Assembly: GCF_900102265.1 (NCBI RefSeq)
Contig: NZ_FNBH01000002.1
Coordinates: 898,865 to 962,864, forward strand
Direction of reading: 5' to 3'
Length of the DNA stretch: 64,000 bases
Origin: Epilithonimonas hungarica
GTDB lineage: Bacteria > Bacteroidota > Bacteroidia > Flavobacteriales > Weeksellaceae
Part shown: piece by piece, positions 18,022 to 26,711 of the stretch
How positions within the stretch are numbered: the stretch's first letter is position 1
How the letters are laid out: each line of letters opens with the position of its first letter
The notes under the pieces: generated by a model
The model's input: only the letters and a program-made list of their open reading frames with translations
Databases searched by the model: none
What the model was told of the DNA's origin: nothing
Translations under genes and position numbers: made by a program

Positions 18022-18324
18022 TTACTTATTCTTTTCCATTAATTCCCGAATTTTTCGCTCTTCCCAATCTTTTCCGAGAACAAACTGCGGAACAAAAACA
18101 CTCAATGCGTGTGCTAACAAACCAATTCCCCAGAAGAATAGGGTGATGAAATTTTCTGCTCTGAAATAGCTTTCTCCCGGTTTCAGATTCTGAATATTAA
18201 TCAAAACGATCAGCAGATTTACAAGAATATAAATTACCAAATGTGTATAAAACCCTTTCAGTTTTTTCACTCTTCTTCTGGCTTCAAGATATTTGATATT
18301 GTCTTGTTTATTAATAATTTCCAT
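18022..18324 (-). CDS. 2TM domain protein (second stand-alone copy)
   Basis: 100 residues of the same architecture (ARRRVKKLKGFYTHLVIYILVN, then FFWGIGLLAHALSVF, then GKDWEERKIRELM). It has the closest match of the set to the domain fused to the kinase, sharing the GIGL.AH pattern and the WEERKIRE.M end. Its first 14 bases overlap the 3' end of the preceding copy, a sign of translational coupling. Confidence 0.85.
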   Translation of the reverse strand: MEIINKQDNIKYLEARRRVKKLKGFYTHLVIYILVNLLIVLINIQNLKPGESYFRAENFITLFFWGIGLLAHALSVFVPQFVLGKDWEERKIRELMEKNK

Positions 18325-18610
18325 TGTTTTCCTTTTTAATTTCTTTGTTGATCATATCATTTTCCCAATCGGAATTGAAGAAAAATAAGTTTACGCCTTT
18401 GATTGCCAGAATCAATCCCCAGATGATGAAAATCCAAGAAACCTGCATCTCGTCAAGGTTTTGAGGAAATCCGTTTTTGAAGAATCTGACTCCGTAAATT
18501 ACACCAAATACGATTGCAAAAACAAGGATTCCGGAATAGAATTTTTTGATTTTTTGTACCCTTTCCACGGCCATTTCGTAACGTGGATTTTCTTTATTAA
18601 TATTTTCCAT
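18311..18610 (-). CDS. 2TM domain protein (first stand-alone copy)
   Basis: 99 residues, more divergent than the other copies: RVQKIKKFYSGILVFAIVFGV, SWIFIIWGLILAIKGVNLFF, then NSDWENDMINKEIKKEN. It lacks the HLV and GH motifs of its neighbours but keeps the two membrane helices and the final charged WEN segment. It starts 18 bp after the kinase gene. Confidence 0.8.
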   Translation of the reverse strand: MENINKENPRYEMAVERVQKIKKFYSGILVFAIVFGVIYGVRFFKNGFPQNLDEMQVSWIFIIWGLILAIKGVNLFFFNSDWENDMINKEIKKENNGNY

Positions 18611-18627
18611 TGTGATTGATTTTAAGA

Positions 18628-19947
18628 TTATTTCTGATTGTTCATTATTTCACGAATCTTCTTTTCTTCCCAATTTTTACCGATTGCGAATACGTTCATC
18701 CCGTGAGCCATAAGACCGATTCCCCAGCCAAGCATTGGCCAGTAAAACCAAATTTGCTCAGGAGATGTCAATAGATTGATAATGACCAAAAATGGAATCA
18801 CAATGCAATAGGAAATCAAATTTCCATAGAATCCTTTCAATTCTTTTACTCTTTTTACTGCTCTTTCGTAAGCGAAGTTTTCTGTAGATTGTGTGGTGTA
18901 AGTTGTCATTGTTTGAGATTTTTTTTCTATTAATATTGGTATTTTGACTTTAAATGTCTGTTCTGTTTTTTCTATAAATACATTGTCTTTTGTAAGAAGT
19001 GCATATCGCTGAACGATGTTTGCTAAACCAATTCCCGCACTTTCTTTAAGCTGTTCTCTTACTTGAAGGTTATTTTCTATTGAAAGAAATTTTCCTTCTG
19101 TGAAGATTCTGATATTCAATGGTTTTGATGAGGTTGCGAAATTATGTTTGATACAGTTTTCCAACAATAATTGTAATGAAAGTGGAACTACGAATTTTTG
19201 CAAATCATCTTGATTAATATCAAAAATGAAATTCACGCTATCCTCGAATCTGGTTTTCAAAAGGTTACAGTAGATTTTAGCAAATTCTATCTCATCCTCC
19301 ACTTTCACCATTTCCTTGTCTTTCTGCTCTAGAACGTAACGATAGATCTTTGACATCGATGTCGTGAATTTCTGCGCCTGTTCAGGATTTTCATCAATCA
19401 AAGCTGTTAAAACGTTCAAAGAATTGAAAAGAAAATGCGGGTCCAGTTGATTCTTCAAAGATTCGAATTGGGCGTTGGCAGATTTTGCAATCAGTTTCTG
19501 CTCTACAACTTCTTTTTTTGTATTTTTCTTCAGTTCCTCCATAAAGCCTTTGGCATGAAGAAAAGCCGAAATCATCAATGCAATATTAATTGTAAACCAA
19601 TTGATAAAATTGTATTTCGCAGAGAAGAAAGTTTCTGCAGTAGCTGTTTTCTGAATGACCACAAAGTTGAGATAACCACACAGATAACTCACAACCACAT
19701 TCACAACGACCAATGCAATAATTCCAAAAATGGTTCGTGTTCTGGTTTGTTCCGTCCAGGGAAATTTTTTGTTCAGGAATTCGTTCGTCAATCCATTACT
19801 GATTCCGATGAAGAATGAGTACATCAGACAAACTAAAAGTCCATAAAAAAAATTCTCCACTGTTTTCTCATCCGTATCTACGATGAAGAAAAAAAGGTTT
19901 ACTCCAAAACCAACCCAAAACAGCGATATGATATTTTTTCTTTGCAT
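18628..19947 (-). CDS. LytS-type sensor histidine kinase with C-terminal 2TM domain
   Basis: 439 residues. About four membrane helices come first (residues 1-135), then a coiled linker and a His-kinase domain with the phospho-acceptor His171 in DPHFLFNSL. A HATPase-like domain follows (LLLENCIKHN and the G-box SAGIGLANIVQRY). From Met347 to the end there is a complete 2TM domain (YERAVKRVKELKGFYGNLISY ... GIGLMAHGMNVF ... WEEKKIREIM). The fused part is as long as the stand-alone neighbours and begins with Met, as if a stop codon between two genes had been lost. The next genes supply three more 2TM proteins and the regulator. Confidence 0.9.
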   Translation of the reverse strand: MQRKNIISLFWVGFGVNLFFFIVDTDEKTVENFFYGLLVCLMYSFFIGISNGLTNEFLNKKFPWTEQTRTRTIFGIIALVVVNVVVSYLCGYLNFVVIQKTATAETFFSAKYNFINWFTINIALMISAFLHAKGFMEELKKNTKKEVVEQKLIAKSANAQFESLKNQLDPHFLFNSLNVLTALIDENPEQAQKFTTSMSKIYRYVLEQKDKEMVKVEDEIEFAKIYCNLLKTRFEDSVNFIFDINQDDLQKFVVPLSLQLLLENCIKHNFATSSKPLNIRIFTEGKFLSIENNLQVREQLKESAGIGLANIVQRYALLTKDNVFIEKTEQTFKVKIPILIEKKSQTMTTYTTQSTENFAYERAVKRVKELKGFYGNLISYCIVIPFLVIINLLTSPEQIWFYWPMLGWGIGLMAHGMNVFAIGKNWEEKKIREIMNNQK

Positions 19948-20135
19948 TTCTTAATTTCTTGGTTCAAAATTATGACAGAAAGAAAAGTTAAGCAATTATA
20001 TATGACCGAACTGTTAAAAAATCCGACTGAACTGTAAAATGCCTTGTTAAGAATCTTAAATTTTTGATAAGATCGGTACTGACACGCAAAAAAGGAACAT
20101 CTTTTGCTTGACAAAAAACCAAAACTTAATATTAT

Positions 20136-20333
20136 ATGAATAGAAATGTAGAAATAATCTTTGCAGGACTTTTCGGAACAGCTGCTGTTTTGGGAATTTT
20201 TGCAGCGAGGAAATATTTTAAAAACAAGATTTATAACAGCGAATATTCTGACCATCATTTATTATTCGGAAATTCTAAAAGAAAATATTACGCATCTCCA
20301 AATGACGGCGTAGAATTGGACGCATTCTTATAA
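20136..20333 (+). CDS. Small single-helix membrane protein, unknown
   Basis: 65 residues: MNRNVEIIFAGLFGTAAVLG starts a hydrophobic helix, and the rest is basic and polar (RKYFKNKIYNSEYSDHH...). It has a terminator behind it and its own space on both sides, which favours a real gene. I recognise no family. Confidence 0.45.
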   Translation: MNRNVEIIFAGLFGTAAVLGIFAARKYFKNKIYNSEYSDHHLLFGNSKRKYYASPNDGVELDAFL

Positions 20334-20357
20334 CACACACTATTTTTATTATACAAA

Positions 20358-20387
20358 TTTCCGGTTCTCGCAAGCCGGATTTTTTTG
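20358..20387 (+). terminator. Intrinsic terminator after the small membrane protein gene
   Basis: TCCGG (20360-20364) pairs with CCGGA (20375-20379), and a run of seven T follows. Confidence 0.65.
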
Positions 20388-20561
20388 TGGAAAACTTTCC
20401 GGAATTTTAAGATATTTTTCATTTTCCAAGTGATAATTTTGAAACAGAAATCCAAACGAATTTTTATAGCAAAAACGGAAGTCAAATTCCGTTAATTCAC
20501 ATAATACATTGTAAATAAAAAATTTACAATAAGGATTCTTTGTAATCAATATTAATCAAAA

Positions 20562-21602
20562 ATGTCAGATTTAATTCCAAAAGGTCAAGGTGCGCAACGC
20601 AATGTCATCAACCGATTCGACAGATATACTTTCGAGCCGGAAGACTATGAATTGGACAAAATCAAGACTCAGGTTACAGAAGTTTTCCCGAAAAGTATTA
20701 TTAATGTGATTAAAAGTCCCGATTTGATGATGGACTATTCTATGAATCCGTACCAAGGTTGCGAGCACGGCTGTTCTTATTGTTTTGCAAGACCAACTCA
20801 CGAGTTTTGGGGATACAGCGCAGGTGTTGATTTTGAAAGAAAATTAATGGTCAAAAAAAATGCGCCGGAACTTCTGGAAAAAACCTTTCAGAAGAAATCT
20901 TACGTTCCAAAACCCATTATGCTTTCCGGAAATACCGATTGTTATCAACCGATTGAGAGACAATTTGAAATTACCCGAAAACTGCTTCAGGTTTGTCTGG
21001 ATTACAGACATCCGATTTCCATTATCACAAAAAACGCTTTGATTCTGAGAGATTTGGATATTCTCGAAAAAATGGCTGAGAAAAACCTGATTTCGGTTTC
21101 GATGAGTATTCCGACGCTTAATGAAGATCTGAGGCGTGTAATGGAACCAAGAACTTCAACCGCAAAAAATAAATTGAAAGCAATAGAATTTTTATCCGAG
21201 AAAAATATTCCGGTGAATGTGATGATTGCGCCTGTCATTCCAGGTTTGACCAGCGACGAAAGTCTCGGAATAATGAAAGCTGTTTCCGAAGCTGGCGCAA
21301 GAAGCTGTGGTTATACTTTGGTCAGATTGAATGATACCGTTGAACCTGTTTTCATCCAATGGCTAGAAGCGCATTTCCCTGACAGAAAAGACAAAGTTTT
21401 GAATCTCATTCGCTCAATGCGAGGTGGAAATCTCGGCGAAAAACGATTTTATGAAAGATACAAAGGCGAAGGAAACATTGCAGAAATGATTCATAAAACT
21501 TTTGAAATTGGAAAGAAGAAATTTTTTAATAATAAAGAAAGAGCATGTTTGACGACTGAGCATTTTACAGGAAGCAGGACTCAACAATTGCGATTGTTTT
21601 AA
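20562..21602 (+). CDS. PA0069-family radical SAM protein
   Basis: 346 residues. The 4Fe-4S/SAM motif CEHGCSYC (CxxxCxxC) sits in NPYQGCEHGCSYCFARPTHEFWG, which is typical of the PA0069 family, relatives of spore photoproduct lyase-like radical SAM enzymes. Supporting segments are SGNTDCYQP and SVSMSIPTLNEDL. No substrate is established for this family. It is probably monocistronic. The leader holds a short inverted repeat, TTGTAAAT/ATTTACAA (about 20510-20531). Confidence 0.85.
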   Translation: MSDLIPKGQGAQRNVINRFDRYTFEPEDYELDKIKTQVTEVFPKSIINVIKSPDLMMDYSMNPYQGCEHGCSYCFARPTHEFWGYSAGVDFERKLMVKKNAPELLEKTFQKKSYVPKPIMLSGNTDCYQPIERQFEITRKLLQVCLDYRHPISIITKNALILRDLDILEKMAEKNLISVSMSIPTLNEDLRRVMEPRTSTAKNKLKAIEFLSEKNIPVNVMIAPVIPGLTSDESLGIMKAVSEAGARSCGYTLVRLNDTVEPVFIQWLEAHFPDRKDKVLNLIRSMRGGNLGEKRFYERYKGEGNIAEMIHKTFEIGKKKFFNNKERACLTTEHFTGSRTQQLRLF

Positions 21603-21641
21603 AAAGAATTTCCAATGCTTTTGATTAGATTTGCATATTAA

Positions 21642-21726
21642 AACCACATAGACACAATAGTTTTATTTGGAAAATCTATTTTAACTTATAAGTCAAGGAA
21701 AAATAGTTCTATGTTTCTATGTGGTT
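21642..21726. repeat. Imperfect inverted repeat (ACCACATAGACACA type)
   Basis: AACCACATAGACACAATAG on the left matches the complement of TGTTTCTATGTGGTT on the right (21712-21726) with one mismatch. It ends about 33 bp before the menD start and would lie in its leader RNA. Related palindromes are at 2442-2553 and 48249-48301. Confidence 0.65.
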
Positions 21727-21759
21727 AGAATAATATATTTATTACAGAAAGTTTCCCAA

Positions 21760-23424
21760 ATGAAGCAATATTCCGCAAAACGCAGCATCCAAATTCTAGC
21801 TCATATTCTTGAACAATACGGCATCGATAAAATCATCATTTCTCCAGGTTCCAGAAACGCACCTTTGGCGATTCATTTTTCCGAGATTGATACGTTCCAA
21901 TGTTACAGTATTGTGGATGAAAGAGCCGCTGCTTTTGTCGGTTTAGGAATGTCGAAATCGATTAAAAAACCTGTTGCAATAACTTGTACAAGCGGTTCTG
22001 CTGCGACTAATTATTATCCGGCTGTCGTAGAAGCTTTTTATCAGAATGTTCCTCTTTTGGTTTTAACAGCGGACAGGCCTGCTGATTTTGTGGATATTTT
22101 TGACGGGCAGACGATTCGTCAGAAAAATATTTTCCAGCAACATTCTTACGGTGATTTCGAATTGCTGGAAGATGAAAAAGACAGCGCTGATGATTATAAT
22201 TTTGAGACGATTAAAAAAGCGGTTGAACTTTGCATCGAGAAAAGCGGACCAGTTCATATCAATATTCCTTTGGCAGAACCTCTTTATAATCTTTTGGATG
22301 AGCTTCCGTTGATGCCTGCTGTTGAGAAAACAATTCAGAAAAAAAATTATGAACTTCCTTCGAATCTGGTTGCAGACTGGCATACTTCCAAAAGAATTAT
22401 GGTTCTTGCAGGAACGCTTGCCCCAAATCCAGAGTTGGAAGCTCAACTTTCGCAATTGGTTAAAAACCATACTGTTGTTGTCTTAACGGAAATGAATTCC
22501 AATCTTCAGCACGATAAATTTTTCGCTCATATCGACCGATATATCACAGATTTTTCTGAAGAAGATTATCATACTTATGCGCCAGATTTATTGATTACCA
22601 TCGGGCAAAATGTGGTTTCCAAAAGAGTGAAACAATTCCTGAGAAAGGCAAAGCCAAAACAACATTGGCATATCGATGAATTTTGGCAACCGGATACTTA
22701 TTTTGTCCTTAGCCAAAAAATTGAAATAAAACCAGAACTATTCTTTTCCAAATTATTGAAATCCATCAATCTGGAACCAAGAGCTTATTTCAATCTTTGG
22801 GATGTTCTGAAAGATAAAAAAGATGCGAAACACGAGGAATATCTGAACAAAGCGCCGTTCTCAGATTTCTATCTTTTTAATCAGTTATCCAATCAAATTC
22901 CTGAGAATTATAGAGTTCATTTCTCAAATTCCTCAGCAATCCGCTACGCACAATTATTTGAATATCAGAAATATGATGTGTATTGCAATCGTGGAACCAG
23001 CGGAATCGATGGCTGTACTTCTACAGCAATGGGATTTGCGATGATGGAAGACGAACCCACGATTTTGATTACCGGAGATTTGTCGTTTTTCTATGATATC
23101 AACGGACTTTGGAATCAGTACATTCCGCCATACACAAGAATTGTGATTTTCAACAACGGCGAAGGCAATATTTTCAAAATCATTCCTGGACCAAGCGGAA
23201 CAAATGCTTTGGACGAATTCATTGCAACGCAACATCACAGAAATGCAGAATTATTAGCAAAGAATTTCGGATTTGATTATATAAAAGTTGAAGACGAAAT
23301 CTCTCTTGACCGTGTTTTACCAAATTATTTCAAGCCGGATTCTAAACCGAAAATATTGGAAGTAATGACTTCGGAATGTAATAATGCGGATATCTTGAAG
23401 CAGTACTTCGTGGAGTTGAAGTAA
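21760..23424 (+). CDS. menD: MenD, SEPHCHC synthase (menaquinone synthesis)
   Basis: A thiamin-diphosphate enzyme that condenses 2-oxoglutarate and isochorismate in the first committed step of menaquinone synthesis. N-terminal IISPGSRNAPLAIHF and VDERAAAFVGLGM are the family signature. TCTSGSAATNYYPAVVEA follows, and the ThDP-binding motif GDLSFFYDINGLWN is in the C-terminal third. At about 554 residues from the ATG at 21760 the length is normal; the frame extends to 21721 but that part lies inside a repeat. Menaquinone is the expected quinone in this group. Confidence 0.95.
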   Translation: MKQYSAKRSIQILAHILEQYGIDKIIISPGSRNAPLAIHFSEIDTFQCYSIVDERAAAFVGLGMSKSIKKPVAITCTSGSAATNYYPAVVEAFYQNVPLLVLTADRPADFVDIFDGQTIRQKNIFQQHSYGDFELLEDEKDSADDYNFETIKKAVELCIEKSGPVHINIPLAEPLYNLLDELPLMPAVEKTIQKKNYELPSNLVADWHTSKRIMVLAGTLAPNPELEAQLSQLVKNHTVVVLTEMNSNLQHDKFFAHIDRYITDFSEEDYHTYAPDLLITIGQNVVSKRVKQFLRKAKPKQHWHIDEFWQPDTYFVLSQKIEIKPELFFSKLLKSINLEPRAYFNLWDVLKDKKDAKHEEYLNKAPFSDFYLFNQLSNQIPENYRVHFSNSSAIRYAQLFEYQKYDVYCNRGTSGIDGCTSTAMGFAMMEDEPTILITGDLSFFYDINGLWNQYIPPYTRIVIFNNGEGNIFKIIPGPSGTNALDEFIATQHHRNAELLAKNFGFDYIKVEDEISLDRVLPNYFKPDSKPKILEVMTSECNNADILKQYFVELK

Positions 23425-23427
23425 ATT

Positions 23428-23492
23428 TTCTCGCAGATTAAACAAATTTTACTGATTTTTAAAGTCTGCGTAATCCGCTAAATCCGCGAGAA
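23428..23492. repeat. Imperfect inverted repeat (TCTCGCAGATT type)
   Basis: TTCTCGCAGATT (23428-23439) is complementary to AATCCGCGAGAA (23481-23492) with one mismatch. The inner words AACAAATTTTACTGATTTTT and GTCTGCGTAATCCGCTAA are those of a repeat also present at 41500-41573. It lies between the menD stop and the convergent pabC-like gene. Confidence 0.65.
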
Positions 23493-23511
23493 TTAATAAT
23501 TCTTTAATAGT

Positions 23512-24138
23512 TTAAAACTCCAAATCCGATTCTTCTTTCGGAAGATTAATGATTTTCTCAATCGGATAAATGAACATATCATCAAAATCATTCAAAGCAT
23601 TGATAAGCTGAAAATGTGTAAATTCTTTGATATTATCTAAATTAATTTCGGTTTCTTTGATTTCCTTTGTCTGTAATAGATTTTGTTTCATCACACCATT
23701 CAGAAGATAACTTTTCGGCGTGAACCAAGTTTTATCTTTCAAGAACAAAAGATTAGAATATGATGTGTCTGTAATCTGATTATTTTTGATAATAATGACT
23801 TCGTCAGCGTGGCTTTTGTCTTTCAATTTTTGTAATTGAGTTCTGTCAGCAGACTTAAAGCTATAGTCGATTTCATTATCAACAACCAATTCGAAATCAT
23901 CTAATTCTGAAATGGCATAAGGAATAACTTGCGTTTTGAAATTGTTTTCCAGATCATATTCGATTCGGAATTTGTAAAGTCCGTCTTCGTCGTGCTCCAG
24001 ATTGAGAAATAAACTGTAAATATCGATTTTACATTCTTTTCCAAAATTCGAAAAAGTGTCATTCATTCTTTTCTGATGAAGTTCTTTCAGGAAAATTTTC
24101 TGGTCTTCAACTTTGATGCTTTCAATAAATCGGGACAT
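23512..24138 (-). CDS. pabC: Aminotransferase class IV, probable aminodeoxychorismate lyase
   Basis: 208 residues, a short PLP fold-type IV protein (SRFIESIKVED, then DEVIIIKNNQITDTSYSNLLFLKD, then PKSYLLNGVMKQNLL). The T-D-x-S/T-x-x-N pattern around TDTSYSNL is the class IV signature. Its first bases overlap the 3' end of the pabB-like gene, so both products should be made together. In that context it would release pyruvate from aminodeoxychorismate to give p-aminobenzoate for folate. Family is certain, exact reaction inferred from the neighbour. Confidence 0.8.
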   Translation of the reverse strand: MSRFIESIKVEDQKIFLKELHQKRMNDTFSNFGKECKIDIYSLFLNLEHDEDGLYKFRIEYDLENNFKTQVIPYAISELDDFELVVDNEIDYSFKSADRTQLQKLKDKSHADEVIIIKNNQITDTSYSNLLFLKDKTWFTPKSYLLNGVMKQNLLQTKEIKETEINLDNIKEFTHFQLINALNDFDDMFIYPIEKIINLPKEESDLEF

Positions 24139-25093
24139 AGATCTTGTTTTTCATTTCTTCATATTCACTGATAAGGCCACTTTGATGGGTAATTCCACCT
24201 CCGCTTTTGAAAAAAAATTTGTCATTCTCTTTTTCAATAAAACGTATCATTACACAGGAATCCAGATTTTTTCCATCAAAGTATCCTGCAATTCCAGTAT
24301 AAAAACCTCTATTATATTGCTCGGCTTCCAAAATAATTTCCAAGGTTTTCGGTTTTGGAGCGCCTAAAATAGAACCTGCCGGCAACAACTTTTGAAGAAT
24401 TGTTCCAATTTGATTTTGATATTCCGGTTTGATGTCACCTTCGATTTCCGAACTCATCGCCAAGAGATTTTTCTGCTTGGTTTTGATATAATCGATTCTC
24501 TGGAATTCTTTAACATGAACATTATCTGCAACCATACTCAAATCATTTCTCAACAAATCGACGACCGTATAATGCTCCGCTTTTTCCTTTGGGTCATTTC
24601 TCAGGATACTTTCGGCATCTTCGGTTTCTGCATCGATAGTTCCTTTCATTGGATGTGTAAAAATCTTATTATCAACGACTTCTATAAAGGTTTCTGGTGA
24701 AAAAAACACAAATTCATCCGGAACCAGAACTTTATATTTCGCTTTTGAAAATCTGAAAATATCTTCTAAACTTAAGTCTGTTTCAATTTCGGTTTTAGTT
24801 GTGTAATTCGTTAAATAAGAATTTCCTTTTCTGAGATTTTCCTGAACGATTTCAAATCCTTTTTTATAATCTTCTAATGTTTCAGGGAAAGATTTCCATT
24901 TAAAATCAGGAATTGTTTCGTACTGATAATTAACGCTTGTAACGTTCGGAAAATCAACCAACAAAGCGTTATTTTCAATTTCGTTTTTGGTGAAAATTTT
25001 AACTTCGTCCATCAAAAAATTAATCAAGAAAAAAAAGGTTTCTTTTCTTTCTGATAATTCGTCCATCTTCTGAAACTGCGGATTCTCAAACAT
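24122..25093 (-). CDS. pabB: Aminodeoxychorismate synthase component I (chorismate-binding)
   Basis: About 323 residues, the short Bacteroidetes form carrying only the chorismate-binding domain. Signature segments are FTHPMKGTID, VDLLRNDLS, LPAGSILGAPKPKTLEII and GFYTGIAGYFDG. The start at 25093 (MFENPQFQKMDELSE) is preferred over an upstream in-frame Met because the extra residues form an unlikely hydrophobic lead. A PabA glutaminase is not in the window. It is translationally coupled to the class IV gene by a 17-bp overlap. Confidence 0.88.
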   Translation of the reverse strand: MFENPQFQKMDELSERKETFFFLINFLMDEVKIFTKNEIENNALLVDFPNVTSVNYQYETIPDFKWKSFPETLEDYKKGFEIVQENLRKGNSYLTNYTTKTEIETDLSLEDIFRFSKAKYKVLVPDEFVFFSPETFIEVVDNKIFTHPMKGTIDAETEDAESILRNDPKEKAEHYTVVDLLRNDLSMVADNVHVKEFQRIDYIKTKQKNLLAMSSEIEGDIKPEYQNQIGTILQKLLPAGSILGAPKPKTLEIILEAEQYNRGFYTGIAGYFDGKNLDSCVMIRFIEKENDKFFFKSGGGITHQSGLISEYEEMKNKIYVPIY

Positions 25094-25167
25094 AAAAACA
25101 AAAATAGAAAAAAGATGATAGAGAAAAGATAAAAGACTTAAAATGTGGTTTATCAATTCCAATCCTC

Positions 25168-25175
25168 TATTTTTG
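25168..25175 (+). promoter_or_regulatory. -7 box (TATTTTTG) before the 25.2-kb membrane protein gene
   Basis: A TAnnTTTG match ending 13 bp before the ATG at 25189, predicting a very short leader. Confidence 0.45.
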
Positions 25176-25188
25176 CAAAAATTTTAGA

Positions 25189-25896
25189 ATGACGACGCAA
25201 AAACCAGAAATCGGGAAAATATTAACGGAAGCTTATCAGTATTGGATGAGAACACTGCCATTTCAGTTTTTGTTCAGCGCCATTTACTTTGCTATTTTTA
25301 TGTTTGCTGCAATGTATGCGTTCCGATATTATGGTCTTTTTGAAGAAGTTCAGAAATTTCAAAACTTATTTTACACAGACACTCAGGCATTTTTGAAAAA
25401 ATACGAAGTACTGATGCAAACACAAAATGCGCTTTCTTTTGCAATGGTAGTTTTGGTCATCAAAGCGGTAATTTTTCCCCTGAATATCGGATTCTTTAAA
25501 ATTTACAGAAAATTGGATTTGGGAGAAACTCCGGAAATGAGTGACCTTTTTGTAGGATTCCGAGGTCATTATTTTTTCATTTTTGCAATTTACTCATTGT
25601 TTTGGAGTGTGGTCAATACTTATTTATCTGTGTTTACATTGGTTTGGATTCCAATGATGTTGCTTATTCCGGCTTTGATTTTCTTCAAGAATTCCAATTT
25701 CTTCGAAGCATTCAGGATCAATATTCAGACATTTCAGAAAAATATCATTTTGATCTTTGTAGCGAGTTTTGCCTCCATCCTTTTTTCTTATTCTGGAATC
25801 TTAGCTTTTGGTTTTGGATTATTTCTGACATTTCCGTTTTGGAATGCTATGATTTATGTTCTTTACAAGCACTTGATTGCTGATTTTCAGGAATAA
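25189..25896 (+). CDS. Integral membrane protein, unknown
   Basis: 235 residues with about six hydrophobic segments (for example FQFLFSAIYFAIFMFAAMYA, ALSFAMVVLVIKAVIFPLN, IILIFVASFASILFSYSGIL). A cytoplasm-facing N-terminus starts EIGKILTEAYQYW, similar in style to the next gene. No catalytic motif is evident. It is probably the first gene of a run that includes the next membrane protein and the AI-2E permease. Confidence 0.7.
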   Translation: MTTQKPEIGKILTEAYQYWMRTLPFQFLFSAIYFAIFMFAAMYAFRYYGLFEEVQKFQNLFYTDTQAFLKKYEVLMQTQNALSFAMVVLVIKAVIFPLNIGFFKIYRKLDLGETPEMSDLFVGFRGHYFFIFAIYSLFWSVVNTYLSVFTLVWIPMMLLIPALIFFKNSNFFEAFRINIQTFQKNIILIFVASFASILFSYSGILAFGFGLFLTFPFWNAMIYVLYKHLIADFQE

Positions 25897-25967
25897 TTGT
25901 TACTGATTTAATTCGATTCAAGAATTTTTTATGTAGATTTGATAATAAACTTCAAACTCAAACTACA

Positions 25968-26696
25968 ATGGAAAATTTCAAAGATTTTGATTCTCAAGCA
26001 ACAACCCCAGAAAGAGAAGCGGGCTCTATTATTTCTCACGCTTTAGAGATTTTTAAGAATACTTTTTTATATTGCTTTTTGGCGATTGTCATCTATTTCT
26101 TGCTTAGTTTTATCGTCCAGCTTATCACTGGTTTTGATTCTCAACTTTTGGTGGAAGAAATGACAAGTGGCGGACACGTAGATTATAAAGACATCATCGC
26201 GGCTCCTGGCTTTGCAGCTTATAGTGGTGCAAGTTTTTTAGTTACGCTTCTTCTTACGCCAGTTTTGGTAAGTTTGATTTATGTGGCTAATAAGTCCAGT
26301 TTCAAACAACCAATTGTTGTTTCCGATATCTTTTTTGCTTACAGACAGAACTTTATTAATATTTTCATTTATGCATTAATTACTCAGATTGCACTGACAA
26401 TTCTACTTTTTATGTGCATATTGCCAGCTGTCTTCGTAATGCCGTTCTTTTTCTTGGGTTATCCTATTTTGATTTTTGAAAAAGCAAGCGCTTTTGATGC
26501 TTTGAAGAAGTCTTTTGATATTGTACAAAATAATTATGGCACGATTTTACTTACCGGATTGTTAGCTGGTCTTATCAGTATTGCAGGTGTGGTACTATGT
26601 TGCGTTGGTATTTATCTTACAATTCCATTCGCTTACATTGCGATGTACTCTACTTATTGTGCATACTGTGGGACGCCAAGGCAATTAAATCCATAA
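25968..26696 (+). CDS. Integral membrane protein, unknown
   Basis: 242 residues. After REAGSIISHALEIFKNTF come about six membrane segments and a conserved-looking EKASAFDALKKSFDIVQNNYGTIL stretch, as in proteins related to the DUF975/glycerophosphodiester phosphodiesterase membrane domain superfamily. It shares overall plan with the preceding gene, so the two may be distant paralogues. It lies 15 bp before the AI-2E transporter. Confidence 0.7.
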   Translation: MENFKDFDSQATTPEREAGSIISHALEIFKNTFLYCFLAIVIYFLLSFIVQLITGFDSQLLVEEMTSGGHVDYKDIIAAPGFAAYSGASFLVTLLLTPVLVSLIYVANKSSFKQPIVVSDIFFAYRQNFINIFIYALITQIALTILLFMCILPAVFVMPFFFLGYPILIFEKASAFDALKKSFDIVQNNYGTILLTGLLAGLISIAGVVLCCVGIYLTIPFAYIAMYSTYCAYCGTPRQLNP

Positions 26697-26711
26697 AAAA
26701 TAAAATAAACT

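Noticed and set aside
20400..20561. Riboswitch in front of the radical SAM gene
   Set aside because: Only a short TTGTAAAT/ATTTACAA hairpin is seen; no known riboswitch core.
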